NCBI RefSeq assembly: GCF_030846195.1
Contig: NZ_JAVCWH010000010.1
Location: 1 to 64,000 of the forward strand
DNA length: 64,000 nt
From: Paracoccus yibinensis
GTDB taxonomy: Bacteria > Pseudomonadota > Alphaproteobacteria > Rhodobacterales > Rhodobacteraceae
Direction of reading: 5' to 3'
Part shown: positions 7,772 to 16,920 of the stretch, one piece after another
Numbering within the stretch: position 1 is the first letter of the stretch
Layout: every line of letters begins with the position of its first letter
Program-made: the position numbers and the translations under genes
The notes under the pieces: generated by a model
What the model was told of the DNA's origin: nothing
The model's database searches: none
Seen by the model: only the letters and a program-made list of their open reading frames with translations

Positions 7772-9456
7772 CAGCCGACCTGTCGCTGCTCTTGCCGCTG
7801 GCTGTCCTGTGGCCGATGCTGCTAGCGAGCCTCTCCCTCTTGCCGGGCTGGGGCCCGCGCATGGTGACGCTCTTGCCGCTCGGCCCGCTACCGGGGTTGG
7901 CGGCCGCGGTCATCACCCCGCGCGACACCCCGGTCGCGCTGCCGGGGATCCTGCTGGACGGCGGGCTGGAACTGACCGGGACCGGTGCGCTGTTTCTGGG
8001 CGGGGCGGCGCTGCTGTGGTTCTGGGCCGGCGTCTACGCGGCCTTCTACCTGCGGCACGACGGCCGGCCCACGTCTTTCGCGCTGTTCTGGAACCTGGTG
8101 CTGGCCGGCAATCTTGGCGTCTTCATCGCCGCAGACATCATCAGCTTCTACGTCTTTTTCGCGCTGGTCTCGCTGCTGGCCTATCCGCTGGTGATCCATG
8201 ACCGCAAGCCCGCGTCGATGCGGGCGGGCACCGTCTATCTGGTGCTGGCCGTGCTGGGCGAGGTGGCGATCCTGGTCGGGCTGATGCTGGCCTCTTACGG
8301 CGCGGGCGGAGCCATCGGGATCGAGGCGGTGCGCGCCGCCCTAGCCCTGCCTTCGACGCATCCTGCGGCACTCGGGCTTCTGATCGCGGGCTTCGGGATC
8401 AAGGCCGGGCTAATGCCCTTGCATGTCTGGCTGCCGGTGGCGCATCCGGCGGCACCGGTGCCGGCCTCGGCGGTGCTCTCGGGCGCCATCGTCAAGGCCG
8501 GGATCTTCGGGCTTGTGGCGTTCCTGCCGCTGGGCACGCCGGCACTGGGGGCGGGAACTGTCCTGATGATTCTGGCCTTCACTGGGCTGTTCCTTGCGGC
8601 GCTGCTGGCGCTGGGGCAGGCTGGGGCGAAGTCGGTGCTGGCCTATTCGACCGTCAGCCAGATGGGGCTGGTCATGGGCGTGCTGGGCTATGCCCTGGCG
8701 CAAGGCAGCGCGCCCGCCACGCTGCTGCCAGCGCTGGCACTCTTCACGCTGCATCACGGGCTGGCCAAGGGGGCGCTGTTTCTTGGCGTCGGGCTGGCCC
8801 CGACCTGCGGCCGGGCCTGGCGCTGGGGGCTCATGGCGGTACTGGCGGTGCTGGGCCTGTCGCTGGCCGGGGGCCCGCTGCTGGCCGGGGCGCTGGTCAA
8901 GTCGGCGCTGAAGGACCCGGCCGGGGCCCTTGGCGCGACGCTGATCGGGCTGTCGGCGCTGACCACTGCGCTGGCGATGGCGCGCTATCTGGCGGTTCTG
9001 CCACGGTCGAAACCGCGCCACCGCCCGCCGGTCCTGATGGCGCTGGCATTCCTTGCGCTGGCGGGCGCGGCGCTCTGGCTGCCCTGGCTGCTCTACGCCG
9101 ATCTTGCCGACAAGTCCCCGCTGGCGACGGATCTGCGCGCGCAGATCACCGATGCCTGGCCGCTGGGCCTGGCGGTGCTGCTGATCGCCGGGGCCGCCGC
9201 GGTCGGGCTGAAACCGCCCGCCCTGCCCGAAGGCGATGCCCTCGGCCCGGTGCAGCGCCGGGCCGCAGCCCTGACCGTCGCCGCCCGGGCCGCCATGCGC
9301 GCCGGATCACGGTCCCTGCGCCGGTCGCGTCCGAAGCCGCAGACGGTCATCGCCGAGGACTTGGACCGCGTCGAGGACATCTTCCGCGAAGGTGCCGCCG
9401 CTGCGATCCTGCTGCTGGCCGTCACCGGTGCGATCCTGGCCTCCGTCCTGATCTGA
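7768..9456 (+). CDS. Proton-translocating antiporter subunit, NuoL/M/N family (third of three)
   Basis: A 562-residue member of the same family, with GIKAGLMPLHVWLPVAHPAA near residues 211-230 and KSVLAYSTVSQMGLVMG near 289-305. It is longer than the other two because of a C-terminal region with an arginine-rich cytoplasmic linker (about 470-540) and a final helix. That is reminiscent of long antiporter-like subunits in Mbh/Mbx complexes. The ATG overlaps the previous stop (ATGA). A reading frame extending back to 7324 would overlap the preceding gene by nearly 450 bp and was rejected. It is the last gene of the antiporter operon and ends next to the tail of a minus-strand dehydrogenase pseudogene. 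Confidence 0.8.
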   Translation: MTADLSLLLPLAVLWPMLLASLSLLPGWGPRMVTLLPLGPLPGLAAAVITPRDTPVALPGILLDGGLELTGTGALFLGGAALLWFWAGVYAAFYLRHDGRPTSFALFWNLVLAGNLGVFIAADIISFYVFFALVSLLAYPLVIHDRKPASMRAGTVYLVLAVLGEVAILVGLMLASYGAGGAIGIEAVRAALALPSTHPAALGLLIAGFGIKAGLMPLHVWLPVAHPAAPVPASAVLSGAIVKAGIFGLVAFLPLGTPALGAGTVLMILAFTGLFLAALLALGQAGAKSVLAYSTVSQMGLVMGVLGYALAQGSAPATLLPALALFTLHHGLAKGALFLGVGLAPTCGRAWRWGLMAVLAVLGLSLAGGPLLAGALVKSALKDPAGALGATLIGLSALTTALAMARYLAVLPRSKPRHRPPVLMALAFLALAGAALWLPWLLYADLADKSPLATDLRAQITDAWPLGLAVLLIAGAAAVGLKPPALPEGDALGPVQRRAAALTVAARAAMRAGSRSLRRSRPKPQTVIAEDLDRVEDIFREGAAAAILLLAVTGAILASVLI

Positions 9457-9473
9457 GGCGACCCCGCGCTTCG

Positions 9474-10259
9474 ACCCCTGCGGACCACTGTGCGACGAAC
9501 CCGCCATCGACCGGCACCACCGCGCCGGTCATGAACCCGGCCTCGGGCGAGCAGAGCTAGACGATCAGGCCCGCCACCTCGCCGGGAGCGCCGATGCGGC
9601 CCATCGGGTGCAGCCCGTCCATCATCTGGCGGCTGGTCATCTTGCCCCCGTCGCCTGTTCGGCCAGCGAATCGAGCATCCGGGTGTCGATCCCGGCCGGG
9701 CAGACCGAATTCACCCGGATCCCCGACTTGGCATATTCAAGTGCTGCATTGCGGGTCAGCCCGTTCACCCCGTGCTTTGCTCCGACATAGGACGCAAGGC
9801 CCGGAAAGCCGATCAGCCCGGCGACCGAGGACAGATTGACGATGGCCCCCCGTCACCGCCCTGGGCCAGCATCTGGGTGATCTCGGCCTGCAGGCACAGG
9901 AAGGTGCCCTTCAGGTTGACCGCGATGATGCGGTCGAAATTCGCCTCGGTCTGCTCGATGAAGGGCGCGATCGTGCCTTCGATGCTGGCGTTATTGCAGG
10001 CACAGTCCAGCCGACCATAGGCCGCGACTGTGGCGGCGACCAGCGCCTGGACATCGGCTGCAACCGACACGTCGGCGCGCAGGAAACATGCCTCGCCGCC
10101 CCTGGCGCGGATCAGCGCCGCGGTTTCCTCGCCGCCCCCGGTCTCGACATCCGAGACCATGACCCTTGCCCCTTCGGCGGCGAATTTCAGCGCCGTCGCG
10201 CGCCCGACCCCCGCCGCAGCGCTGGAGACCAGCGCGACCTTTCCAGCGAGCAATGCCAT
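9474..10259 (-). pseudogene. SDR-family oxidoreductase, multiply disrupted
   Basis: The intact 5' part codes for a short-chain dehydrogenase: start MALLAGKVALVSSAAAGVGR gives the Rossmann glycine motif (usually TGxxxGxG), and a NNAS motif follows near residue 88. Beyond residue 135 the family continues in other frames: VNLSSVAGLIGFPGLASYVG with the catalytic serine and YxxxK region, then VNSVCPAGIDT, MGRIGAPGEVAG and SPEAGFMTGA. Moving between these needs two frameshifts, both at G-runs (about 9846-9851 and about 9647), and one in-frame TAG near 9557 where the family normally has tryptophan. The enzyme is presumably not made. Its 3' end approaches the convergent end of the antiporter operon. 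Confidence 0.8.
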
Positions 10260-10416
10260 GTCCGATTACTTTCGTTCCGGTTTGCGTTGCCGCGATGCTG
10301 CCATAGCCGGTATCGACCAAGCCTGACATGGATCAAGCAGGCGCCGGATTTCCGCGTTTTCGCCTGGACGTCCGGAAAGGCTTGCCTTTGCGGCGAATAG
10401 CGCAAACCCTCACTAG

Positions 10417-11064
10417 ATGATCGAGACGCTTCTTCTGGCAACCAATTTCGCCCGGCAGTCGGTGGCGGCGCTGGACCGGGCATTGTTGCTGTAGCGCGGC
10501 CATGCCGAGCGGATCAGCATGCTGCATGTCGTGGACCCCGAGGTATCGGCCGCGCTGGTCTTGGGCGACGGTGGTACCGAGCCACCGGTCATGACCGAGT
10601 GGCTCGACGCCCGCCAACCCGCCGACGCGGTGCGCCCCGAGATGCTGATCCGCAAGGGCGAACCCCATACCGAAATTCTTGCGGCCGCCGAGGCGGGCGA
10701 CCACGATCTGATCGTGCTTGGCGCGTCGCGGTCGCGCGGGCCTCTGGCGGGGCTTCTGGGGACAACGATCCAGCGGGTGCTGCGCGGCAGCACCCGTCCC
10801 GTGCTGTCGGTGCGACAGCAGCCGCAGGGCCCCTACCGGCGCGTCCTCATCGCCTCCGACCTGTCGGACCCCGCCGATCTCGCGGCCCAGACCGCACTGT
10901 GGCTAGGGGTTCTGGATAGCGCGCGCATCCGTCTTGTCCATGCGACCGGTGGCGATGCAGCTGCGGCCGCAGATACCGCGCCCGAGGCCGGCCTGCGCGC
11001 CCTTGCCGCGCGCCTTGACCCTGTCCCGTCCGACCGGATCGAGGTATCGGTGCTGCTGGCCGTG
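10417..11064 (+). pseudogene. Universal stress protein, nonsense codon and IS truncation
   Basis: The frame opens MIETLLLATNFARQS, a typical UspA start, but hits TAG at 10492-10494 after 25 codons and then continues in frame as a USP domain. The ATP-binding glycine pattern GASRSRGPLAGLLGTT and the end RPVLSVRQ are present near 10725-10830. A second USP domain begins (YRRVLIASDLSD) but is cut at 11064, where an IS21 terminus starts. The intact ancestor would have been a tandem two-domain UspA protein; this copy cannot give a full product. A short internal product from the ATG at 10519 is possible. Confidence 0.78.
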
Positions 11065-11095
11065 TGTTGATTTCCGCTGAGAACTGAGCCGGGTT
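11065..11095 (+). mobile_element. Outer left terminal repeat of an IS21-family element
   Basis: The stretch begins TGTTGATTTCCGCTGAGAAC and matches, with few changes, the sequence at 16849, which sits at the end of a second IS21 fragment. IS21 elements have two or more copies of such a repeat at each end. The inner copy of this end appears at 12361 onward, on the far side of an inserted IS3 element. The junction with the stress-protein gene is at 11064/11065. Confidence 0.7.
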
Positions 11096-11137
11096 TGGAG
11101 TGAACCCCATGGGGTGGACGACATCGCACCATTCGAA

Positions 11138-12007
11138 CTAAGCCGCTTTCTGGGCAAACAGGGTTTCGAATTCCTCTGGGGTTCTGTAGCCGAGGGCTGA
11201 GTGAAGCCTTCTCGTGTTGTAGATCTGCTCAATGAAGATCGGCAAGCGGACTGCCACATCGGCAAAAGTCTCGTAACCGGCTCGATAGACCTCCTCGACC
11301 TTCTGGGTCTTCATAAAGCTATGAGCCTGCGCGTTATGATAAGGATTGCCGTCGCTGCTCATCGAACGGCGCAAGCCTGAAGCAGCGAGGGCGTCCCAAT
11401 AGCTTTAGGATGCGTACTGACAGGCGCGATCCGTATAATGAATGCAGCCCTTGGAAGGCTTTCTGGTCATGACGGCCGCGCGCAGAGCTGCGAGTGCCAG
11501 TTCCGTATTCAGATGCTGTGACAATGCATAGCCTATGACTTTGCGGCTACACGCATCAAGGATGGCGGCCAGGTAGCAGAAGCCTGTGACGACACGGATG
11601 TAGGTGAAATCCGCGACCCAGACCCTGTCAGAGCGATCGGGAATGAGGTTGCGATACAGGTTGGGAAAGATTGGAGAGTCATGCCGGCTGTCAGTCGTAC
11701 GCACAGAGCGCTTGCGGGGCTTGATGCCCAGTCCCGCTACTCGCATGCCCCGTGCTACCCTTTTGTGATTGATTGCAAAACCACGGCGCCGAAGCTGGTG
11801 AGTCACGCGTCTATAGCCATAGCAGGGTAGCTCATCCTGGACATCTTCGATGATGGCGGTGAGTTCGCCGTCTGTCAGCTCGAGGGTCCTAGCAGAGCGG
11901 TAGTAGTAGGTGCGCCGCGGCAGGTTCATGGCTTTGCACCCCCGTCTGACGGAGCAGCCAAGGGGCCGCTGATCACGAAGAATCTTTCGCTGCCGCCCGC
12001 GGTCCAC
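11138..12007 (-). pseudogene. IS3-family transposase OrfB with in-frame stop
   Basis: Residues resemble an IS3 orfB DDE transposase. The HTH_21-like stretch with CYGYRRVTHQLRRRG comes first, then WVADFTYIRV with the first catalytic aspartate, ILDACSRKVIGYAL with the second, and after the stop RRSMSSDGNPYHNAQAHSF around the glutamate region and RRLHSALGYRTPEEFE at the end. A TAA codon at 11405-11407 splits the frame inside the core between the second aspartate and the glutamate. The transposase is therefore probably inactive. Confidence 0.8.
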
Positions 12008-12122
12008 ATCCGTGGTGTTTTTTCAAGATCCAGCTCCATCGTGAGCTGACCCACCTTCCGCTCGAGCGCGGCAATGCGAGCTTCATACTCTGCAATGACA
12101 CCGGCCTTGGCTTCCTCGTCGT

Positions 12123-12287
12123 TCAAACCCCCCGGTCATATTGCGTAAGCCATAGCTGAATGAGGTTGGCGGAAAGATTGTGGCTGCGCTGCGCATCGCG
12201 CCGCCACAGAGCACCGGTGCGGATGTCTTGGCAAAGCCGCAGCTTGAACGGCGTGGAATGCCGGCGGTAGGGACCTCGTGGTGTCAT
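12123..12287 (-). pseudogene. IS3-family OrfA, frameshifted
   Basis: The start MTPRGPYRRHSTPFKLRLCQ and the later SANLIQLWLTQYDRG resemble a small IS3 orfA helix-turn-helix protein. The frame stops after 54 residues at a G-run. The missing second half (EAKAGVIAEYEARIAALERK, a leucine-zipper-like segment) continues in another frame at about 11940-12120. A one-base shift in the G-run near 12126 would reconnect the two. Confidence 0.65.
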
Positions 12288-12434
12288 GGGCCTTCTCCAA
12301 TCAAGGCCCGTCCAGCGTATCAGCTGTGGTCCAGCCCATGCAGTTCACTCCAGTGACCAGGAGATTTCCACTGAGAAGTGACCTATGTTTGAACGCGCCC
12401 TGGCTTTGGAAGCGGGGACAACGGAGTAATTGAC

Positions 12435-13396
12435 ATGGCGCTACTGAGTGTGATCCGACGCTGGGGGCTGCGGGATCGGCTGTCCATCCGGGAGATTGCG
12501 CGGCGGACGGGGCTGTCGCGGAACACCATCCGCAAGTATCTTCGGGCAGGCACGGTGGAGCCGGCGCTCCGGACGCCGGATTGGCCGAGCAAGCTGGATC
12601 CGTTCGCGGACAAGCTGTCGGCGTGGCTGAAGACGGAAGCTGGCAAGTCGCGCAAGAAGCGGCGAACGCTGAAGCATCTCCACAAGGAGCTGGTCGCTCT
12701 GGGCTACACCGGTTCCCACAACCGTGTCGCGGCCTTCGCGCGGCAGTGGAAGGCCGATCACCAGTGCGAGGAGCAGAGCGCCGGCCGCGGCACCTTCGTC
12801 CCGCTGGTGTTTCAGCCCGGGGAGGCCTTCCAGTTCGACTGGAGCGAGGACTGGGCGACGATCGCGGGCGAGAACACGAAGCTCCAGATTGCCCACATCA
12901 AGCTGTCTCACAGCCGGGCATTCCTGCTGCGGGCCTATCTGCTGCAGACGCACGAGATGCTGTTCGATGCTCACTGGCACGCGTTCCGGGTGTTCGGCGG
13001 GGTACTAGGGCGGGGCATCTACGAAAACATGAAGACCGCCGTTGACCGGGTCGGCCGGGGCAAGGTCCGGAGGGTCAACACGCGGTTCCTGGCGATGACC
13101 AGCCACTACGTCTTCGAGCCTGAGTTCTGCAACCCGGCAGCGGGCTGGGAGAAAGGGCAGGTCGAGAAGAACGTGCAGGATGCCCGGCACCAGATCCTTC
13201 AGCTGATGCCGGACTTTTCCGGATCTGGCGGCGATGAACGCCTGGCTCGAGGAACGCTGCATCGAGCAGTGGGCGCGCCTGCCGCACGGCATGCTGCCGG
13301 GCACGATCGCTGAGGCTTGGGCTGCGGAACGGGCTGCGCTGATGCCGACACCGCCGACCTTCGACGGCTTTGTCGAGCAGAGCAAGCGGGTCTCGC
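12435..13396 (+). pseudogene. istA: IS21-family transposase IstA, frameshifted and truncated
   Basis: This is the DDE transposase of an IS21 element. It has an N-terminal helix-turn-helix (SIREIARRTGLSRNTIRKYL, residues about 17-36) and the integrase core start FQFDWSEDWATI. The block GRGIYENMKTAVDRVGRGK follows, then the end of the core with GWEKGQVEKNVQDARH. An extra T in the run at about 13216-13219 shifts the frame; the true continuation is MNAWLEERCIEQWARLPHG from 13234. The gene stops at about 13396, where it runs into an IS3 fragment. The junction lies within an 11-bp stretch (13386-13396) that could belong to either element. The C-terminal third is missing. Confidence 0.8.
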
Positions 13397-13681
13397 GTTC
13401 CAGCGCTTTCATATTCTCGGCAATCTCACTCGGGATACCGGCGCGCCTGCCGCTGTCGATTTGGGCCTTCTTGACCCACTCGTTCAGGGTTTGTGCGGTG
13501 TAGCCGATCTTCGCCGCGATCGACATAACCGCCTGCCAGCGCGACTTATGCTGGCCCTCGGTGTCGAGAGCCAGCCGCACTGCGCGCTCGCGGACCTCAG
13601 GGGAAAACTTGTTCGTCGTCTTGCTCATCATGCTCCATCCTACTCAAGAGTTGGAGTCTCCGGCAGACCCGGCGCAGTTCA
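13391..13681 (-). pseudogene. IS3-family OrfA fragment with its terminal repeat
   Basis: On the minus strand from 13631, the text reads MMSKTTNKFSPEVRERAVRL and continues to AENMKALERETR, an IS3 orfA helix-turn-helix protein. It is cut at about 13391 at the junction with istA. Upstream on the same strand lies an element end beginning TGAACTGCGCCGGGTCTGCC at 13681. The rest of the element, including orfB, is gone. The other side of the terminus abuts an MFS transporter fragment. Confidence 0.75.
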
Positions 13682-13918
13682 GTGCCCACCCGGTCCTCCT
13701 ATGTGATCGCCGTCGTGACCGAGGGCGAACGGACGGCCGCCGCCAGCTTCACCTCGGTGCCACGCAGCCTTGCCGCCGCGGTCAGTCCCTCGATCGCGGG
13801 GGCAATGATGGGGGCGGGATGGCTGGCCGTACCGTTTCTCGTCTGCGGCGGGCTCAAGATCACCTACGACCTGCTGCAGCTGCACCAGTTCCGCCACATC
13901 CGCGCCCCGGAGGAGTGA
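13682..13918 (+). pseudogene. MFS transporter, C-terminal fragment
   Basis: Seventy-eight residues resemble the last helices of a major facilitator transporter: TRSSYVIAVVTEGERTAAAS and SVPRSLAAAVSPSIAGAMMG, ending in two hydrophobic helices and a short tail. The start of the gene has been replaced by the IS3 terminus at 13681, with the junction almost at the first codon shown. No upstream half is present in the window. Substrate unknown. Confidence 0.65.
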
Positions 13919-13935
13919 TAGGCGCAGTCCCCCGC

Positions 13936-14330
13936 TCAGGCCGCCTTGGGCCAGCGGCGGTGCAGATCGTCGATGACGACAGCATGGGCATGGTGGGGGC
14001 CGTGTTCGGCCAGATGCGGATGGTCGGGCGGCAGGTCCGGGTGGACATGCGGCAACACGGTCAGGTCATCGGCGGGCCACAGGCGCAGCACCGCCACCAG
14101 ACTGGCCGCCCGGATCCCCGCCACCACCAGCGCCGCGACCGACAGCCCCGCGCCCGCGCCCGCGCCGATACAACCCGCCAGTGGATACGTGACCAGCCAG
14201 CAGGCGTGTGAAAACGCGAGTTGTGCGGCAAAGACCGCGCCCCGGTCGGCCTCGCGCGCGGAGCGGTTGATGAAGCGCCCGATGGACGTCCGGGTCAGCG
14301 AAAAGCCGAAGCCGATGGATGGCTCCAGGG
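13936..14330 (-). pseudogene. MFS transporter, C-terminal fragment (second, opposite strand)
   Basis: The minus-strand frame ending at 13936 reads FGFSLTRTSIGRFINRSARE, then two hydrophobic helices with AFSHACWLVTYPLAG, and a histidine-rich tail with HPDLPPDHPHLAEHGPHHAH followed by IDDLHRRWP. This pattern occurs at the end of MFS transporters that I associate with metal-efflux loci; the His-rich tail would fit that, but the substrate is not established. Nothing upstream of about 14330 continues the protein, and a stop lies just upstream in frame, so the N-terminal two thirds are missing. Confidence 0.6.
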
Positions 14331-14397
14331 GCGATCAGGCCTGTCAGGTTAAACAACCAACAAGCCCAGAACAAAGGCCAGCCGATCAACTACGCCC

Positions 14398-14541
14398 GCG
14401 GACGGGAAGAAGCTGCGGGTAAGTAAGGGCAGCATCGAGGCCCCCTTTGCCGGCGAGCACGGCTGGTTCTGGCGCAACCGCGACGCCGCCGCCGTCACCA
14501 TCACGCTGAAATTGCGCGGCACCTAGGTCATCGAGACCTAA
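14398..14541 (+). pseudogene. Transmembrane anchor protein, C-terminal remnant
   Basis: The frame reads SIEAPFAGEHGWFWRNRD then VTITLKLRG, which matches the end of a family of small membrane-anchored periplasmic proteins often found near metal transporters. A TAG at 14524-14526 falls where these proteins usually have an aromatic residue, and the frame resumes to a TAA at 14539-14541. No start or N-terminal anchor is found. It is a fragment of a decayed gene next to MFS fragments. Confidence 0.5.
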
Positions 14542-14993
14542 TGAGAAGGGCTTCGGTCATCGGCAGCCTGGTCCGCTGGTGGCCAACCCGGACCTTCCGT
14601 CGCACCGGCGGGAGATTTCAGCGCAACATTTGCGCCAATGCCCAACGGATCCTGCAGGCCGGGTTAACCGGCCTGCTCGTATCCCGTGGGCCAAGTTGGC
14701 GCTGGCATCTCTTTTTGCCAAAGATTCTTCGAGCCCTGCAAGTTTAGCTGTCCAGCCCGAAATGAGGCTTCGCTTCCCTGACTGCCACCTTCCCCGCCTA
14801 CCGCACCCCATACGCCGTCGCCAGTGTACATCCTGATGGCCACCAGGGTGCAGTGTGAGAATCACCATTGAAACGGGCATTGCAGATTCGTCGCCAACCG
14901 GGACGCACAGCGACCTGTGCAGGCCGCCAGCATGGCGCCCCAAGCGAAAGCCTGGAGCCAGGACCAAGCTGCCGTATCGCCACAGGCGCCTGC
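14542..14993. other. Non-coding stretch, no feature recognised
   Basis: About 450 bp between the anchor-protein remnant and the MgtC-family gene. Reading frames on both strands are short or look random in composition; a minus-strand frame of 136 codons (14557-14967) has no family resemblance. It probably represents gene debris and the 3' flank of the MgtC gene. Confidence 0.5.
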
Positions 14994-16280
14994 TTAGTCG
15001 TTCAGCCAGACCTTAATTACCGCCGAGAAGTGCCAGCCGATCCAGACGGATAGGACGGACAGGACCAGGCACAGTGCCACAATCCGCCCAAATACCGGCG
15101 ATCGTGAGCGGAGGGCAAGCACAAGTCGTACCATGGCATTGACCGTCAGGGCAGCCGCCAAGGGCATCACGGCCTCACCCGCCGGCATCTGGCCTGCAGC
15201 CACCAGTGAGGCTAGAGCGACGGCAGCCGAACTTGTGCTGATCAACCCGGCCAGGGCCGCTGACAGCAGTACGGCCTCGGTACCAAACCGATCGTTCAGC
15301 ATCGCAGAGATCAGGATGACCGCTGTCACGGTCAAAGCGAACTTCACCGCGTCCTTGACGCTAAAGATCCGCGAGGGCAATTCGATCCCCGCCGGCTCGC
15401 CCCCTTTTCGCGTAGCCAGGTAGACCAGCAGGGCGCTGAAGATCAGCACGACCACGGTCGGTACCACCAGCACCGGCAATGCCAGGGCGAACAGGGACGG
15501 GCTGACCAGGCCCAGCACCATGCCGGTCTGCACCAGCGACGACACCGAAGACAAGGTGGCCCCCGCCGCCGCTGGCTGGATGAAGCGGACGGCCGTATCA
15601 CCCAGTGCGTCGACCTTGCGGCCCATCTCGGCCACGGTGGCCGTCGAGGACACGAAACCCGACAGGAACCCCGAAAGTGGCAGGCCAAGCCGGTCGCCGA
15701 AGACCCGGGTGCAGATGTGACTGACCGCCCCGATGACCATCACCAGGATGACGATGACAAAGATGGCGTGCGCATTGATCGCACCGTCCGGCCCGAAGCC
15801 GGTATCGGGGATCACTGGCAGGATGATCAGACCTGAGACGCCAAGGATCAATCCGTCGCGCATCTCGAAGTCGTTCAGGACCGAGCGGCTGAAGTCGCGC
15901 AGGGCCGACCGTGCCGCCAGCAGGGTGACGACCAGCACCCCCGACGCGGCGGCAAGGAACGTATGCTCGACCGACAACCCACCCAGAACCACGACCAGCA
16001 CCAGCGCGAGGCTGGTGGTCATTCCTGCCTGCCGGTCCGGCTGCGACAGATGTGCGACCGCCCGCAGGACGCCCACCGCGGCCAGCGCCACCGCCAGCAA
16101 CGGCAGCCCGCCCGCATACTGGCTGAGCGCGCCAATCAGCGAGGCGAGCGAGAAGGTCCTGACCCCGATCGGGGCCGGACCGCCGTTCTCGCCCCCGTTG
16201 CGCTCGCGCTCGATCCCGATCAGAAGACCGATGCCGAGCGCCTCGAGCAGCAGCAGGGCCTGACTTGCTTCTTCCATCAT
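14994..16280 (-). CDS. MgtC/SapB family membrane protein with DUF4010
   Basis: A 428-residue polytopic inner-membrane protein. Residues 1-130 match the MgtC domain (LLLLEALGIGLLIGIERERN, then GVRTFSLASLIGAL near 38-51), and residues about 180-420 are the DUF4010 helical domain (GLPLSGFLSGFVSSTATVA near 198-216). MgtC proteins are tied to growth in low Mg2+ and to regulation of ATP synthase; this long DUF4010 type has no firmly known role. The gene is intact, unlike its neighbours. The start codon ATGATG at 16280 is the only good one. It is flanked by transposon and transporter debris on both sides. Confidence 0.82.
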   Translation of the reverse strand: MMEEASQALLLLEALGIGLLIGIERERNGGENGGPAPIGVRTFSLASLIGALSQYAGGLPLLAVALAAVGVLRAVAHLSQPDRQAGMTTSLALVLVVVLGGLSVEHTFLAAASGVLVVTLLAARSALRDFSRSVLNDFEMRDGLILGVSGLIILPVIPDTGFGPDGAINAHAIFVIVILVMVIGAVSHICTRVFGDRLGLPLSGFLSGFVSSTATVAEMGRKVDALGDTAVRFIQPAAAGATLSSVSSLVQTGMVLGLVSPSLFALALPVLVVPTVVVLIFSALLVYLATRKGGEPAGIELPSRIFSVKDAVKFALTVTAVILISAMLNDRFGTEAVLLSAALAGLISTSSAAVALASLVAAGQMPAGEAVMPLAAALTVNAMVRLVLALRSRSPVFGRIVALCLVLSVLSVWIGWHFSAVIKVWLND

Positions 16281-16380
16281 CCGATCACTGCGCCCTTCCG
16301 ACTCGGCTCAGGCCATCGGGCGCGCCGCGCTTTGACTATTCCTCACTGCGCCTGCGGCCACAAGACCATCCACGCCGATA

Positions 16381-16490
16381 TCAGGCCGCGACCAGGACGA
16401 CCACGACCAGGGCCAGCAGCGGGCCGACGCAGGCGACCATGAAGATGTCGGCATAGGTCTGACGATGGGTCAGCCGGCAGACGCTGAGGG
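16381..16490 (-). pseudogene. Probable transporter C-terminal fragment
   Basis: The minus strand codes for about 36 residues ending in the hydrophobic helix PLLALVVVVLVAA and a stop at 16381-16383, preceded by LTHRQTYADIFM. This resembles the last helix of an MFS/DHA2 efflux protein. The frame is cut at about 16490 by sequence resembling an IS5-type end (GCGTTGTTGCG). Assignment is weak because so little is left. Confidence 0.35.
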
Positions 16491-16638
16491 CGTTGTTGCG
16501 TAACTCACGCCTGGGGCATGATTGTCCTCCCCTTTTGGCCTCAGTCCACACGAATGATTTCGGCCGTTCCGAGGGCCGAGAAGCGGTTCATCAGTGTGAC
16601 GCGGATCTGGATTTCGGCGGTCTGGCGATCGGGGTCTC
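16488..16638 (-). mobile_element. IS5-family remnant (terminus and transposase tail)
   Basis: GAGGGCGTTGTTGCGTAACT at the left looks like an IS5-type terminal repeat. On the minus strand a frame ending at about 16549 reads AEIQIRVTLMNRFSALGTAE, a tail seen at the end of IS5-like transposases. The rest is cut off at about 16638, where another element begins. The assignment is from pattern memory only. Confidence 0.5.
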
Positions 16639-16848
16639 TGAGCTACCCCCCGAAATTCGGACAGTGACGTAAGCTACGATCTGCCATCTGCTGGTCTCCA
16701 AGAACGAGGAGATCAGACCATGTCGAAACGCAGGAACCATGACGCGGGCTTTAAGGCTCGCGTGGCGCTGGAAGCCGTGAAGGGCGAGCGTACCGTGTCG
16801 GAACTGGCCGCGGAATACGGCGTGCATCCGACGATGATCCACCAGTGG
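16639..16848 (+). mobile_element. IS3-family left end and truncated orfA
   Basis: The piece begins TGAGCTACCCCCCGAAATTC, an IS3-type terminus, followed by orfA from ATG 16720: MSKRRNHDAGFKARVALEAV and SELAAEYGVHPTMIHQW. After the tryptophan codon (16846-16848) the sequence becomes an IS21 terminus (TGTTGATTTCCACCC). IS21 therefore entered or recombined within this orfA, and only 43 codons remain. Confidence 0.75.
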
Positions 16849-16920
16849 TGTTGATTTCCACCCAGAACTGAGCCGGCATTTCCATCGAGAAGTGAGCCAC
16901 CTCTGAGTATGGATTTCGGC
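16849..16920 (-). mobile_element. IS21-family terminus with two repeats
   Basis: Two related repeats stand in tandem: TGTTGATTTCCACCCAGAAC at 16849 and ATTTCCATCGAGAAGTGAGC at about 16878. The paired arrangement equals that of the left end at 11065/12361, apart from the IS3 inserted there. It borders istB, which is read toward this terminus. Confidence 0.72.

Larger units (their letters stand above)
11096..12352 (-). mobile_element. IS3-family insertion sequence inserted between IS21 terminal repeats
   Basis: The ends are imperfect inverted repeats: TGGAGTGAAC...CATGGGGTGGAC on the left and, on the opposite strand at the right, TGGAGTGAACTGCATGGGCTGGAC-like sequence. Inside are orfA (about 12123-12287, start at 12287) and orfB (11138-12007), both on the minus strand. 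The element sits between the outer (11065-11095) and inner (12361 onward) repeats of an IS21 left end, so it entered after the IS21. I could not identify a convincing target duplication. Confidence 0.75.

Noticed and set aside
14557..14967. 136-codon minus-strand frame in the gap before the MgtC gene
   Set aside because: Low-complexity, Arg/Gly-rich, no ribosome site and no recognisable pattern.
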